Part shown: piece after piece, positions 46,510 to 55,329 of the stretch
Numbering within the stretch: position 1 is the stretch's first letter
Layout of the letters: each line of letters begins with the position of its first letter
NCBI RefSeq assembly: GCF_000632845.1
Contig: NZ_CP007474.1
Location: 1 to 64,000, forward strand
Origin: Ehrlichia japonica
GTDB taxonomy: Bacteria > Pseudomonadota > Alphaproteobacteria > Rickettsiales > Anaplasmataceae
Length of the DNA: 64,000 nt
Direction of reading: 5' to 3'
The notes under the pieces: generated by a model
Database searches by the model: none
The model's input: only the letters and a program-made list of their open reading frames with translations
What the model was told of the DNA's origin: nothing
Program-made: the position numbers and the translations under genes

Positions 46510-47346
46510 TTAGAAGCTAAACCTTCCTCCAAGTTCTATTCCAAAATGACATACACTTAGTGTTACTATTGCCATATCTGGAGTTGCCGTTGATGAAGCA
46601 AACGCTTTAAGGGTAGGGATGTCTTTAAATTCACTTCCTATAACTTTATGAAAATGCCCACCAACAAATACAGAAGCTTCAGGACTTATAGAATAACTTA
46701 AGCCTAATTTTCCTTGATAAGAAATTTTAGGATTTGTAGTTTCAAACATAGATACTAAATCAGTACCAATACCTGCACATATGTAAGGAGAAAAAGGTAT
46801 TCCATCTGTTATTATATCATAGCACGCATTTAGCATAAATGATATGTCAAGTAGTCCTTCACTTTTTAGTAGAACGTATTTATTTTGTGTAGGTTTGGTG
46901 GTGCCATCTTGTTGGGTTAAAGCGCAGTACTTATGGGCATCATTTTTATAATTATTACCCTGATTTTTAACATCAAATGTTTCGTAAGACACTTCAAACT
47001 CTACTCTTGGACCACCCATTGAATAACCAATAGCTCCTGCGAAGCCTAAAAATGGGTTATTTTCATATTTAAATGAATAACCTTTATTACTAAAATCATC
47101 ATCACTATGTGTTGATGCTCCTACACCTGTCCAATTTTGTTTTAACCCATATAATACCACAGTAGGATTTTTTTCCTCTTTAGCTGAAAATACTCCAAAA
47201 TGAGAAGCGCTTGGCATATATTTCCCGCTGATATAGAAGTTACCATTAGTGCTACTATCCTGTACTGGATCAGAGAATGACACTCCGGGTAGAAAGGACA
47301 TTAATGATATTAATGCTGTTGTCATAAAAATTTTTTTGCAATTCAT
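46510..47346 (-). CDS. OMP-1/P28 outer membrane protein, paralog 8 (array copy)
   Basis: 278 residues from ATG 47346, the first array copy in transcription order. Segment 1, NWTGVGASTHSDDDFSNKG, and segment 2, TQQDGTTKPTQNKYV, share pieces with copies 3 and 4. It carries a few more silent differences than the inner copies, as expected for an end unit that has fewer conversion partners. Confidence 0.95.
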   Translation of the reverse strand: MNCKKIFMTTALISLMSFLPGVSFSDPVQDSSTNGNFYISGKYMPSASHFGVFSAKEEKNPTVVLYGLKQNWTGVGASTHSDDDFSNKGYSFKYENNPFLGFAGAIGYSMGGPRVEFEVSYETFDVKNQGNNYKNDAHKYCALTQQDGTTKPTQNKYVLLKSEGLLDISFMLNACYDIITDGIPFSPYICAGIGTDLVSMFETTNPKISYQGKLGLSYSISPEASVFVGGHFHKVIGSEFKDIPTLKAFASSTATPDMAIVTLSVCHFGIELGGRFSF

Positions 47347-47377
47347 ATTACACACCTAAAATAGTGAAAATAAGCTA

Positions 47378-47406
47378 ACAATAGTGGAAGTATAAGGTAA
47401 ATGCAA
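47378..47406 (-). promoter_or_regulatory. Promoter-like element of paralog 8
   Basis: TTGCAT, 17 bases, TATTGT. The array sequence ends about 60 bases further upstream, so the promoter is inside the repeated unit but the G tract is not present here. Confidence 0.6.
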
Positions 47407-47574
47407 GCTAGAAGGTAACTTTTTACGAAAAATATCTGTGATTATTGTAAGAAAAATTTAATATGTTGTATTATTTGCATAGAAAGGAAAAGTGTACTTT
47501 CTTACTAAAGCAACATACTAAGGTATTCATGGTAAGAATGAAACACCTTCCATAACAAAAAACAGAAACACACA

Positions 47575-47607
47575 AGGGAAAACTTGAAATAACTTCATAT
47601 TTTCCCT
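47575..47607 (-). terminator. Hairpin downstream of paralog 9
   Basis: AGGGAAAA (47575-47582) and TTTTCCCT (47600-47607) are exact complements, with GAA/TTC pairing inside the loop. It lies about 60 bases past the paralog 9 stop. A second perfect 8-bp stem TTACTGTT/AACAGTAA (47630-47655) lies closer to the stop. Together they probably stop transcription from paralog 9, although neither has a T run on the right side. Confidence 0.45.
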
Positions 47608-47665
47608 ATGATATGAATTGCTAAGTTTTTTACTGTTTATTATGTGTAACAGTAAATAAATAAAA

Positions 47666-48517
47666 CTAGAAGGTGAATCTCACTCCAACTTCTCCGCCAA
47701 AGTATCCAGTGTCAAGAGTTACTGAAGCGGATGTAACTTGAGGAGCTTCACTTAATACTACAGGTGTTATTACAGGTATCTTGTTAAACTGATTTCCTAT
47801 AACTCCATGATAATATCCTCCGATAAATGCAGAAACTTCCGGTGTAATCGGATAACTAACACCTATTTTTCCTTGATAAGCAAATTTTAGGTTAAAATCT
47901 TTAAATATACTTATAAGGTCTGCTCCTATACCTGCACATGCATATGGTATAAAAGGTACTCCTTCAGCTGTAATATCATAACAAGTATTAATCATTAACG
48001 ACATGAAAGTTATACTCTCGTTTTTAAGTACCACGTATTTCAGATCTGCTATTGCATCTTCACGAGATAACCCAAAATACTTGTAGTAATCACTACTATC
48101 ACTGTCATTACTGTCAGGATTTTTTGCATTAAATTGTTGGTATGCAGTTTCAAGTTCTATTCTTGGTCCATCCATAGCATAACCAATACTTCCTGAGAAC
48201 CCTGATATTAAGTTATTGTGAAACTCAAAAGCTGGATCTGTTGTGGTGAAATCACTATGAGTAATTATAATTCCATTTTTCTTTAGTCCAATAACTTTTT
48301 TAGTAAGAGAAGTTGTTCCATTAATAGGAGTTTCTTGAGCTGAAAATTTTCTAAAATGTGATATGCTTGGATTATACTTTACGCTAATATAGAAGCCTTC
48401 TTTGCTATCATTGATTCCTGTATCATTGGAAGTTACAGGATCTGCAAAAGACTGGTACGGTAAGATTGACATTAATGAGATTAATGCGCTCCCTACAAAA
48501 ATTTTCTTATAATTCAT
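47666..48517 (-). CDS. OMP-1/P28 family outer membrane protein, paralog 9
   Basis: 283 residues from ATG 48517 (MNYKKIFVGSALISLMS), with AAGG upstream; an in-frame extension to 48547 is unlikely. The signal peptide ends near YQSFAD. It has the family blocks GFYISVKYNPSISHFRKFSAQET, GFSGSIGYAMDGPRIELETAY, PYACAGIGADLISIF and FGGEVGVRFTF. The Ser/Asp-rich NPDSNDSDSSDYYKYF variable region is distinctive. It sits between the array and the densely packed block and has its own promoter. Confidence 0.95.
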   Translation of the reverse strand: MNYKKIFVGSALISLMSILPYQSFADPVTSNDTGINDSKEGFYISVKYNPSISHFRKFSAQETPINGTTSLTKKVIGLKKNGIIITHSDFTTTDPAFEFHNNLISGFSGSIGYAMDGPRIELETAYQQFNAKNPDSNDSDSSDYYKYFGLSREDAIADLKYVVLKNESITFMSLMINTCYDITAEGVPFIPYACAGIGADLISIFKDFNLKFAYQGKIGVSYPITPEVSAFIGGYYHGVIGNQFNKIPVITPVVLSEAPQVTSASVTLDTGYFGGEVGVRFTF

Positions 48518-48553
48518 GTTAATAAACCTTTTATAAAAGATAATCAAAATTTA

Positions 48554-48582
48554 AGAATAATAAAAGAAGTAAAGAAAAGCAA
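48554..48582 (-). promoter_or_regulatory. Promoter-like element of paralog 9
   Basis: TTGCTT, 17 bases, TATTCT on the minus strand, 36 bases before the ATG. The -35 context GACTTGCTT is the same as for paralog 2. Confidence 0.6.
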
Positions 48583-49041
48583 GTCTAGAATGTAAAATTT
48601 CTTTTAAATTTACAATAAAAGTAATTGATATTTAAAGTAATTAGAGAAAATTTTTTAATAAAATTTGTAATAGATTGATTAATTAATAAAGATATTATTA
48701 AATTATACTTTTATTACATCATATATTTATTGTTGTAGGAAACAAATTTAATACTTTATGCGTAATCTATTAATAGCGGTTATACCCTATAAGTAAATCT
48801 ATTATCCTGATTCTTTACATTAGAATATATATTAATAAAGATGGAATAGTAAATTAATCAAAATTTATTCTAGCAAGGCAAAGTATGACTTAATTAGTAG
48901 GTGCTATTTGGAATTTTAGGAAAGATCTTTAAAAATATGTACTTTATAACTTAAAGCTTTTTATTAATGGGATATAATTTTATTATTAATTTAAAACTAG
49001 AAAGCCTATTTATACTTTATTTTTTATTGTTAGAGTTAACC

Positions 49042-49089
49042 ATTGAATAATGGAAAACACTATTTAGCGTGTTTTCTCATTATTTCAAT
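49042..49089 (-). terminator. Long hairpin ending the packed paralog block
   Basis: ATTGAATAATG-g-GAAAACAC pairs with GTGTTTTC-t-CATTATTTCAAT around the loop TATTTAGC, about 19 pairs with one mismatch and one bulge. It starts eight bases after the paralog 10 stop and is the natural end point for the transcript through paralogs 23-10. Confidence 0.65.
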
Positions 49090-49096
49090 AGTTAAA

Positions 49097-50002
49097 TTAG
49101 AATGTAAATCTTATGCCAGCTTCACTGCCAAAATATGCAACATCAAGTGTAGCAACTGCAGATGTAACTTTAGGAGCTTTTTCTAAATCGTAAACGTATT
49201 GAACATTCAAATTTTTAAACTGATTGCCTATTACTTGGTGATAATATCCGTTGACAAATAGATTAATTTTAGGGAATAACTGATAGCTAATACCTAACTT
49301 ACTCTGATAAGCAAATTTCACATGTAAAACATCAAAAAATTCTATGGCATTTATACCCATTCCTACACATATGTAAGGTGAAACCGATAACTCATCTAGA
49401 GAAAAGTCATAGCAAACGTTGACTATTGTGGCTAAAATAGATAGACCATCATTTTTCATTACAGTATGGAAAACACCTGGTGTGGGAGGGGGGGAAGAGG
49501 AAGATGAACTTTTATTTTTTGGCTGAAATTTAGTAGCTTCTAAGTCACGTGCTAAAGCAAAGTAACGGTAAGCATCCTTTACTTTTGTATAGCCTCCAGG
49601 GTTTTTTACATCAAATTTTTCATAAAACCCTTCTACTTCAATTCTTGGGCCTTCAGAAAAGGAATAACCAATAGCTCCATTGAAATTAACAGCATTGTCT
49701 TGGAATTCTACAGTATAAGGAATGTTGAAATGCTCTGGTTTACTAATACCTTTGTCAGCATTACTAGCATCAATTTCAACAGAATCAATGTCTTTTTTAA
49801 GAGCTATAAGCTGCTTCGTAGCAACATTTGTTTCTTTTACTGAGAAATTGCTAAAAACAGAGACACTAGGTTTGTATTGTCCACTAATATATAGTCCAAA
49901 ATGTTTTTCAATTTTACTATTTACAGTTTCTGAAAACGATATGTTAGGTGATGATAATAAACATACCAATGCTGTACTTATCGCAATAAATTTGTTCTTC
50001 AT
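49097..50002 (-). CDS. OMP-1/P28 family outer membrane protein, paralog 10
   Basis: 301 residues, the longest in the family here, with a signal peptide ending near NISFSE and AGGA before the ATG. The extra length is in the variable region (PKNKSSSSSSPPPTPGVFH), a Ser/Pro run of likely slippage origin. Blocks: GLYISGQYKPSVSVFSNFSVKETNV, NGAIGYSFSEGPRIEVEGFYEKFDVKNPGGYT, SPYICVGMGINAIEFFD, YFGSEAGIRFTF. Last gene of the packed block; 23 bases separate it from paralog 11. Confidence 0.95.
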   Translation of the reverse strand: MKNKFIAISTALVCLLSSPNISFSETVNSKIEKHFGLYISGQYKPSVSVFSNFSVKETNVATKQLIALKKDIDSVEIDASNADKGISKPEHFNIPYTVEFQDNAVNFNGAIGYSFSEGPRIEVEGFYEKFDVKNPGGYTKVKDAYRYFALARDLEATKFQPKNKSSSSSSPPPTPGVFHTVMKNDGLSILATIVNVCYDFSLDELSVSPYICVGMGINAIEFFDVLHVKFAYQSKLGISYQLFPKINLFVNGYYHQVIGNQFKNLNVQYVYDLEKAPKVTSAVATLDVAYFGSEAGIRFTF

Positions 50003-50025
50003 GAAATTTCCTGTATTTAATTAAA

Positions 50026-50916
50026 TTAGAATATAAACCTTGCTCCAACTTCGCCACCAAAGTATGCAACATCAAGTGTAGCAACTGCAGATGTAGTCTT
50101 AGGAGGATTTTGCAATACATAAACGTGTTGAACATTCAAATTTTTGAATTTATTGCCTAGTACTTTATGATAATAACCATCAGCAAATAGGCTCACATTA
50201 GAAGATAATGAATAGGTAATGCCTACCTTACCTTGGTGCGCAAACTTAATATGCAATGCATCAAAGAACTGTATAGCATCTACACCCATACCTATACACA
50301 TATAAGGTGATATTGGCAAACTACCTAAAGTAAAATCATAACAACCATTGATCATTCCAGATGAAATGGATAGCCCATCATTTTTCATTACAGTGTAATA
50401 AACCCCATTTGGATCAGTAGAAGTTTCTTTGTTTTTTGGTTGAGTTTTACCATCTTCTGTATTACGTGCTAAAGCAAAGTAGCGGTAAGCATCTTTTATT
50501 GCTGTATAACCTCCAGGGTCTTTGGCATCAAATTCTTCATAAGAACCTTCTAATTCAATTCTTAAGCCTTTATAGAAGAATCCAACTGTTCCGCTAAAAT
50601 TAGCAACATTATCCTGAAATTTTGGCATGTAAGGAAGGGTAAAATTGTCTGTCTTACTAAGCCCTTTGTTAGCATCTTTATTAATCTCAACAGAATCAAT
50701 ATCTTTTTTCAAAGCTATCAACTGTTTTGTAGGGACATTTGTTTCTTTTACTGAGAAATTACTAAAAACAGAAACACTGGGCTTATATTGTCCACTGATG
50801 TATAACCCAGATCTGTTGACATTACTATTTATATTTTCTGAAAACGATATATTAGGTGATAGCAATAAGTACATTAATGCTGTACCTGCTGTAATGAATT
50901 TATTTTTCTTACTCAT
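50026..50916 (-). CDS. OMP-1/P28 family outer membrane protein, paralog 11
   Basis: 296 residues, signal peptide MSKKNKFITAGTALMYLLLSPNISFS-type. It is very close to paralog 13: both share NFSGTVGFFYKGLRIELEGS or a one-residue variant, FTLGSLPISPYMCIGMG or YICIGMG, and LHIKFAHQGKVGITYSLSSNV. Differences lie in the loop after LARNTEDGKTQPKNKE. Paralogs 10/12 and 11/13 alternate, which suggests duplication of a two-gene unit. Confidence 0.95.
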   Translation of the reverse strand: MSKKNKFITAGTALMYLLLSPNISFSENINSNVNRSGLYISGQYKPSVSVFSNFSVKETNVPTKQLIALKKDIDSVEINKDANKGLSKTDNFTLPYMPKFQDNVANFSGTVGFFYKGLRIELEGSYEEFDAKDPGGYTAIKDAYRYFALARNTEDGKTQPKNKETSTDPNGVYYTVMKNDGLSISSGMINGCYDFTLGSLPISPYMCIGMGVDAIQFFDALHIKFAHQGKVGITYSLSSNVSLFADGYYHKVLGNKFKNLNVQHVYVLQNPPKTTSAVATLDVAYFGGEVGARFIF

Positions 50917-50940
50917 GGAATTCCCGTATTTAATTACAAT

Positions 50941-51822
50941 TTAAAGTATAAACCTTACTCCAACCTCACCACCAAAGTATCCGATATTGAGTGTAGCAAC
51001 TGCTGATGTAACTTTAGGTGCATCATTAAGATCAGCTACGTGCTGAACATTTAGATTTCTAAATTGGTTACCTATTATTTGATGATAATAGCCACCGGCG
51101 AATAAGCTAATGTTAGAAGATAATGAATAAGTGATGCCTAATTTGCTTTGGCAAGTAAGTTTAATGTGCAATGCATCAAAAAATTCTATAGCGTCTACGC
51201 CTATACCGCCACATATATAAGGTGATACTGAGAAATCATCTAGAGAAAAATCATAGCAACCATTAATTATAACAGACGTTATGGATAGGCCATTATTCTT
51301 CATTACAGTGTGATAAATACCAGTAGATTTCTCTTTGGGTTGGTTTGTTGCATCACTTTTCAGTTCACGTGCTAAGGCAAAATACCGAAAGGCATCATTT
51401 AATGTATAACCTCCAGGGTTTTTAACATCAAATTCTTCATAAGATCCTTCTATTTCAATTCTTGGGCCTCCAGAAAAGGAATAACCAATAGTTCCATTAA
51501 AATTAACAGCATTGTCTTGAAATTCTACAGTATAAGGAGTGTTGAAATGATCTGGTTTACTAATACCTTTACTAGCATTGCTGTCAAGCTCAACAGAATC
51601 TATATCTTTTTTAAGAGCTATAAGTTGCTTTGTAGGAACAGTTGTTTCTTTGACTGAGAAATTACTAAAAACGGAAACACTAGGTTTATATTGTCCACTA
51701 ATATATAATCCAGAATATTGTTCAATACTATTGTTTATAGTTTCTGAAAAAGATATATTAGGTAGTGATAACAAATACACTAGTGCTGTGCCTATCACAA
51801 TAAATTTGTTTTTCTTGCTCAT
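50941..51822 (-). CDS. OMP-1/P28 family outer membrane protein, paralog 12
   Basis: 293 residues with a signal peptide ending near NISFSE. Closest to paralog 10 (AVNFNGTIGYSFSGGPRIEIEGSYEEFDVKNPGGYT) with a different variable loop (RELKSDATNQPKEKSTGIYH). The C-terminal part (YFGGEVGVRFIL) is more like paralog 14, again indicating mosaic descent. 24 bases from paralog 11. Confidence 0.95.
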   Translation of the reverse strand: MSKKNKFIVIGTALVYLLSLPNISFSETINNSIEQYSGLYISGQYKPSVSVFSNFSVKETTVPTKQLIALKKDIDSVELDSNASKGISKPDHFNTPYTVEFQDNAVNFNGTIGYSFSGGPRIEIEGSYEEFDVKNPGGYTLNDAFRYFALARELKSDATNQPKEKSTGIYHTVMKNNGLSITSVIINGCYDFSLDDFSVSPYICGGIGVDAIEFFDALHIKLTCQSKLGITYSLSSNISLFAGGYYHQIIGNQFRNLNVQHVADLNDAPKVTSAVATLNIGYFGGEVGVRFIL

Positions 51823-51845
51823 AAAATTTCCTGTATTTAATTAAA

Positions 51846-52736
51846 TTAGAATATAAACCTTGCTCCAACTTCACCGCCAAAGTATCCGACATCTAGTGTA
51901 GCAACTGCAGATGTAGCCCTAGGAGGATTTTGCAATGCATAGACGTGTTGAACATTCAAATTTTTGAATTTATTGCCTAGTACTTTATGATAATAACTAT
52001 CAGCAAACAAATTCACATTAGACGATAATGAATAGGTAATGCCCACTTTACCTTGATGTGCAAACTTAATATGTAATGCATCAAAGAACTGTATAGCATC
52101 TACACCCATACCTATACATATATAAGGTGATATTGGCAAACTACCTAAAGTAAAATCATAACAACCATTGATCATTCCAGATGAAATGGATAGCCCATCA
52201 TTCTTCATTACAGTGTGATAAATCCCCTGTGGCGTAGTAGAGGATTCTTTGTTTTTTGGTTGAATTTTATTAGTTTCTGTATCACGTGCTAAAGCAAAGT
52301 AGCGGTAAGCATCTTTTATTGCTGTATAACCTCCAGGGTCTTTGACATCAAATTCTTCATGAGAACCTTCTAATTCAATTCTTAAGCCTTTATAGAAGAA
52401 TCCAACTGCTCCGCTAAAATTAGCAACATTATCTTGGAATTTTGGCATGTAAGGAAGGGTAAAATTATCTGGCTTATTAAGCCCTTTGGTAGCATCTGTA
52501 CTAACCTCAACAGAGTCAACATCTTTTTTCAAAGCTACCAACTGTTTTGTAGGGACATGTGTTTCTTTTACTGAGAAATTACTAAAAACAGAGACACTGG
52601 GCTTATATTGTCCACTGATGTATAACCCAGATTTGTTGACGTTACTATTTATATTTTCTGAAAACGATATATTAGGTGATAGCAATAAGTACATCAATGC
52701 TGTACCTGCTGCAATGAATTTATTTTTCTTACTCAT
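51846..52736 (-). CDS. OMP-1/P28 family outer membrane protein, paralog 13
   Basis: 296 residues, near twin of paralog 11 (same length, same FFYKGLRIELEGS segment and AHQGKVGITYSLSSNV strand). Distinguishing parts are KKDVDSVEVSTDATKGLNKPDN and DTETNKIQPKNKESSTTPQGIYH. The 5' ends and intergenic joints of 11 and 13 are also nearly identical at DNA level. Confidence 0.95.
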   Translation of the reverse strand: MSKKNKFIAAGTALMYLLLSPNISFSENINSNVNKSGLYISGQYKPSVSVFSNFSVKETHVPTKQLVALKKDVDSVEVSTDATKGLNKPDNFTLPYMPKFQDNVANFSGAVGFFYKGLRIELEGSHEEFDVKDPGGYTAIKDAYRYFALARDTETNKIQPKNKESSTTPQGIYHTVMKNDGLSISSGMINGCYDFTLGSLPISPYICIGMGVDAIQFFDALHIKFAHQGKVGITYSLSSNVNLFADSYYHKVLGNKFKNLNVQHVYALQNPPRATSAVATLDVGYFGGEVGARFIF

Positions 52737-52759
52737 GAAATTCCCGTATTTAATTATAA

Positions 52760-53605
52760 TTAAAATGTAAACCTTACTCCAACCTCACCACCAAAGTATC
52801 CGATATTGAGTGTAGCAACTGCAGATGTAAAATTAGGAGCACTATCTAAATCAGCTACATGTTGAACATGTAAATTCTTGAATTTGCTATCGATTACTTT
52901 ATGATAATATCCATCAAGAAATAAACTAACTTCAGGGGATATTGAATAACTGAGACCCATTTTACCTTGGTAAGCAAGCTTAACGTGTAAGTCATTGAAA
53001 AATTCTATAAAGTCTCCTCCTATTCCTGCGCATATATAAGGCGTTACTAGTATACCATCTGGCTCAAAATCATAACAGACATTTAGCATAACAGATGAAA
53101 TTGACAGCCCATCGTTTTTCATTACAGTAAACTTTCCATTCTGAGGATTAGTGTTGTCCACAGCACGTGCTAGAGCAAAATACCTGTATGTATCTACAAC
53201 AGATCCTTCAGGATTTTTAACGTCAAATTCTTCATGAGAAGCTTCTACTTCAATTCTTAATACTTTAGAATATGAATATCCTATAGTTCCACTAAAACTA
53301 ATAGCATTATCTTGAAATTCTGCAATGTAAGGAAAATTAAAATTTGTATTACTAGCAATATTAGTGCTATTGATAGCACTGAGGTCTTTTTTTAATCCCA
53401 CTAATCGAACAGTATTGAAATTTGTTTCCTTAACTGAGAATTCGCTAAAATGAGAAACTGCTGGTCTGTATTGTCCTCCAATATACAACCTAGGTTTGAA
53501 ATAAGTGTAATTGCTTGTATTTTCTGTAGAAAATGCATTAGATAGCAATAATAAATTTGCTATGAATGATACACCTATTGTAAAAAAGCTTTTTTTATTA
53601 CTCAT
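52760..53605 (-). CDS. OMP-1/P28 family outer membrane protein, paralog 14
   Basis: 281 residues, with a diverged signal peptide (FFTIGVSFIANLLLLSNAFS). Blocks: RLYIGGQYRPAVSHFSEFSVKETN, ISFSGTIGYSYSKVLRIEVEASHEEFDVKNPEG, TPYICAGIGGDFIEFFNDLHVKLAYQGKMGLSYS, YFGGEVGVRFTF. 23 bases before paralog 13 and 9 bases after paralog 15. Confidence 0.95.
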   Translation of the reverse strand: MSNKKSFFTIGVSFIANLLLLSNAFSTENTSNYTYFKPRLYIGGQYRPAVSHFSEFSVKETNFNTVRLVGLKKDLSAINSTNIASNTNFNFPYIAEFQDNAISFSGTIGYSYSKVLRIEVEASHEEFDVKNPEGSVVDTYRYFALARAVDNTNPQNGKFTVMKNDGLSISSVMLNVCYDFEPDGILVTPYICAGIGGDFIEFFNDLHVKLAYQGKMGLSYSISPEVSLFLDGYYHKVIDSKFKNLHVQHVADLDSAPNFTSAVATLNIGYFGGEVGVRFTF

Positions 53606-53614
53606 AATATTCCT

Positions 53615-54460
53615 TTAAAATGTGAGTCTAACTCCAATTTCGCCACCAAAATAACCAATGTTAAGTGTAGCTACTGCATATACAGGTTTAGGATCTGTAG
53701 ATAGATCAACTACATGTCGGACATTTAGGTTATGAAATTGATTGCCTATAACCTTGTGATAATATCCGTCAATAAATAAACTTGCTTTAGTAGATAAATA
53801 ATAATTAAGACCTAACTTACCTTGGTATGCTAATTTGATATGCAATGCATCAAAAAACTCTATAAAATCTCCACCGATGCCAGCGCATACATAAGGTGAT
53901 ATTTCTAAATCTTTTAAAGAAATATCATAGCAGCCATTAAACATAACGGAAGCAATAGATACACCGTCATTCTTCATAACAGTGAATTTTCCACTAGTAG
54001 GAGTATTAGGAGTATCAGCTGAAACTTCTCTGGCTAATGCAAAATATCTATAAGTGTCTTTTACTGTACAATCTCCAGGATCTGTAACATCAAATCTCTC
54101 GTAAGAACCTTCAAGCTCAAATCTCGGACCTGTAGAATCAGAATAACCAATTGCTCCACTAAAGCTAGTTATGTTATTTTGAAATGTCACTTTATAAGGA
54201 ACATTAAAATCTGTATTAGTGTTCAACCTATCAGTAGAGATAGCAGAATGTTTTAACCCTATTAATCGAACCGTATCATGATAAGTTTCTTTAACTGAGA
54301 ATTTGTTGAAATGAGAAATTCCTGGTTTATACTGCCCGCTTATATATAATCCGGAAGATTGACTGGTAACATTATTGTTAACTTCTGAAAAAGATATACT
54401 AGGCAACAGCAATAGGTAAGCTAAAGTTGTCCCTAGTGTAATAAATTGTTTTTTATTCAT
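53615..54460 (-). CDS. OMP-1/P28 family outer membrane protein, paralog 15
   Basis: 281 residues; signal peptide ends near SISFSE. Blocks: GLYISGQYKPGISHFNKFSVKETYHDT, SFSGAIGYSDSTGPRFELEGSYERFDVTDPGD, SPYVCAGIGGDFIEFFDALHIKLAYQGKLGLNYYLS and YFGGEIGVRLTF. The variable loop ADTPNTPTSGKF is Pro/Thr-rich. Only eight bases separate it from paralog 16, so translation may be coupled. Confidence 0.95.
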   Translation of the reverse strand: MNKKQFITLGTTLAYLLLLPSISFSEVNNNVTSQSSGLYISGQYKPGISHFNKFSVKETYHDTVRLIGLKHSAISTDRLNTNTDFNVPYKVTFQNNITSFSGAIGYSDSTGPRFELEGSYERFDVTDPGDCTVKDTYRYFALAREVSADTPNTPTSGKFTVMKNDGVSIASVMFNGCYDISLKDLEISPYVCAGIGGDFIEFFDALHIKLAYQGKLGLNYYLSTKASLFIDGYYHKVIGNQFHNLNVRHVVDLSTDPKPVYAVATLNIGYFGGEIGVRLTF

Positions 54461-54468
54461 AAAACTCC

Positions 54469-55329
54469 TTAAAATATAAACTTTAACCCAAATTCACTGC
54501 CAAAATACTCAATATTAAGAGTAGCGACTGCAGAAGTAGCCTTAGGTTCTTTAGTAAGATTTACAACATGCTGAACATTTAAATTTTTGAATTGATTGCC
54601 TATTACCTTATGATAATATCCATCAGCGAATAAAATAATATTAGAAGATAACGGATAACTAATGCCTAATTTCCCTTGATAAGCAAATTTAAAACGTACA
54701 GCATTAAAAAATTCTATCATATCCCCACCAAACCCTGCACATATGTAAGGTGATATCTTTAAATTATTTAAAGAGAAGTCATAACAACCATTAATTATAA
54801 TAGATGCAACAGATAAACCGTCATTTCTTATAACAACGTATGTGCCTGTGTCAGGATAACTTTGGTTGCTGCTTGTTGCAGCTACCCTTGCTAAAGCAAT
54901 GTACTTGGCTGCTTCATTTATTGTATAATTGCCAGAATCTTTAATGTCAAATTTCTCATAAGATCCTTCTATTTCAATTCTTGGTCCTTTTTGAGCAACA
55001 TACCCAACAGCCCCATTAAAGCTAAGAGCATTACCTTTGAATTTGGCATTATAAGGAATATCAAATTTTGTATGTGTTTTTATGTCACTTGTGATGGAAT
55101 TAGCATTTTTTTGTAATCCAAATAACCTTTGAGTACCGATATAAGTTTCTTTGACTGAAAAATTACTAAAATGAGAAACAGTAGGTTTATATTGTCCACT
55201 AATATATAATCCAGTATGTTTAATATTCTCAGGAATATTATTTGATTCTGAAAAAGATTGGATAGGTAAGTATGACACTAGACATACTAGTGCTAACCTT
55301 ACTATAGAAAACATTGTTTTACTACTCAT
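54469..55329 (-). CDS. OMP-1/P28 family outer membrane protein, paralog 16
   Basis: 286 residues; signal peptide ends near IQSFSE. Blocks: GLYISGQYKPTVSHFSNFSVKETYIGTQ, SFNGAVGYVAQKGPRIEIEGSYEKFDIKDSGN, SPYICAGFGGDMIEFFNAVRFKFAYQGKLGISYPLS and a C-terminus YFGSEFGLKFIF. Its start overlaps the end of the degenerate paralog 17 by eight bases. Confidence 0.95.
   Translation of the reverse strand: MSSKTMFSIVRLALVCLVSYLPIQSFSESNNIPENIKHTGLYISGQYKPTVSHFSNFSVKETYIGTQRLFGLQKNANSITSDIKTHTKFDIPYNAKFKGNALSFNGAVGYVAQKGPRIEIEGSYEKFDIKDSGNYTINEAAKYIALARVAATSSNQSYPDTGTYVVIRNDGLSVASIIINGCYDFSLNNLKISPYICAGFGGDMIEFFNAVRFKFAYQGKLGISYPLSSNIILFADGYYHKVIGNQFKNLNVQHVVNLTKEPKATSAVATLNIEYFGSEFGLKFIF

Larger units (their letters stand above)
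40423..47464 (-). repeat. Six-unit tandem array of near-identical OMP-1 genes
   Basis: Units of 1162-1177 bases, each a complete gene plus its promoter and gap, are repeated head to tail (gene ends at 40664, 41841, 43017, 44184, 45346 and 46510). Coding and non-coding parts are both almost identical, apart from two short variable protein segments. Similarity to the flanks stops near 40423 on one side and 47464 on the other. Units 5+6 and 7+8 share more detail than adjacent units do. Confidence 0.95.
48518..49096. other. Gap between paralogs 9 and 10
   Basis: 579 AT-rich bases without a gene. It holds the paralog 9 promoter at its left end and the long terminator-like hairpin of the packed block at its right end. 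Confidence 0.5.

Noticed and set aside
40423-47464. CRISPR array
   Set aside because: The regular repeats are 1.2-kb gene units, not short repeats with spacers, and no cas genes are present.
49540-49560. Additional parS sites at CACGTG occurrences in paralogs 10, 12 and 13
   Set aside because: They read TCACGTGCTAAAG or similar inside coding DNA and lack the TGTT and AACA flanks.
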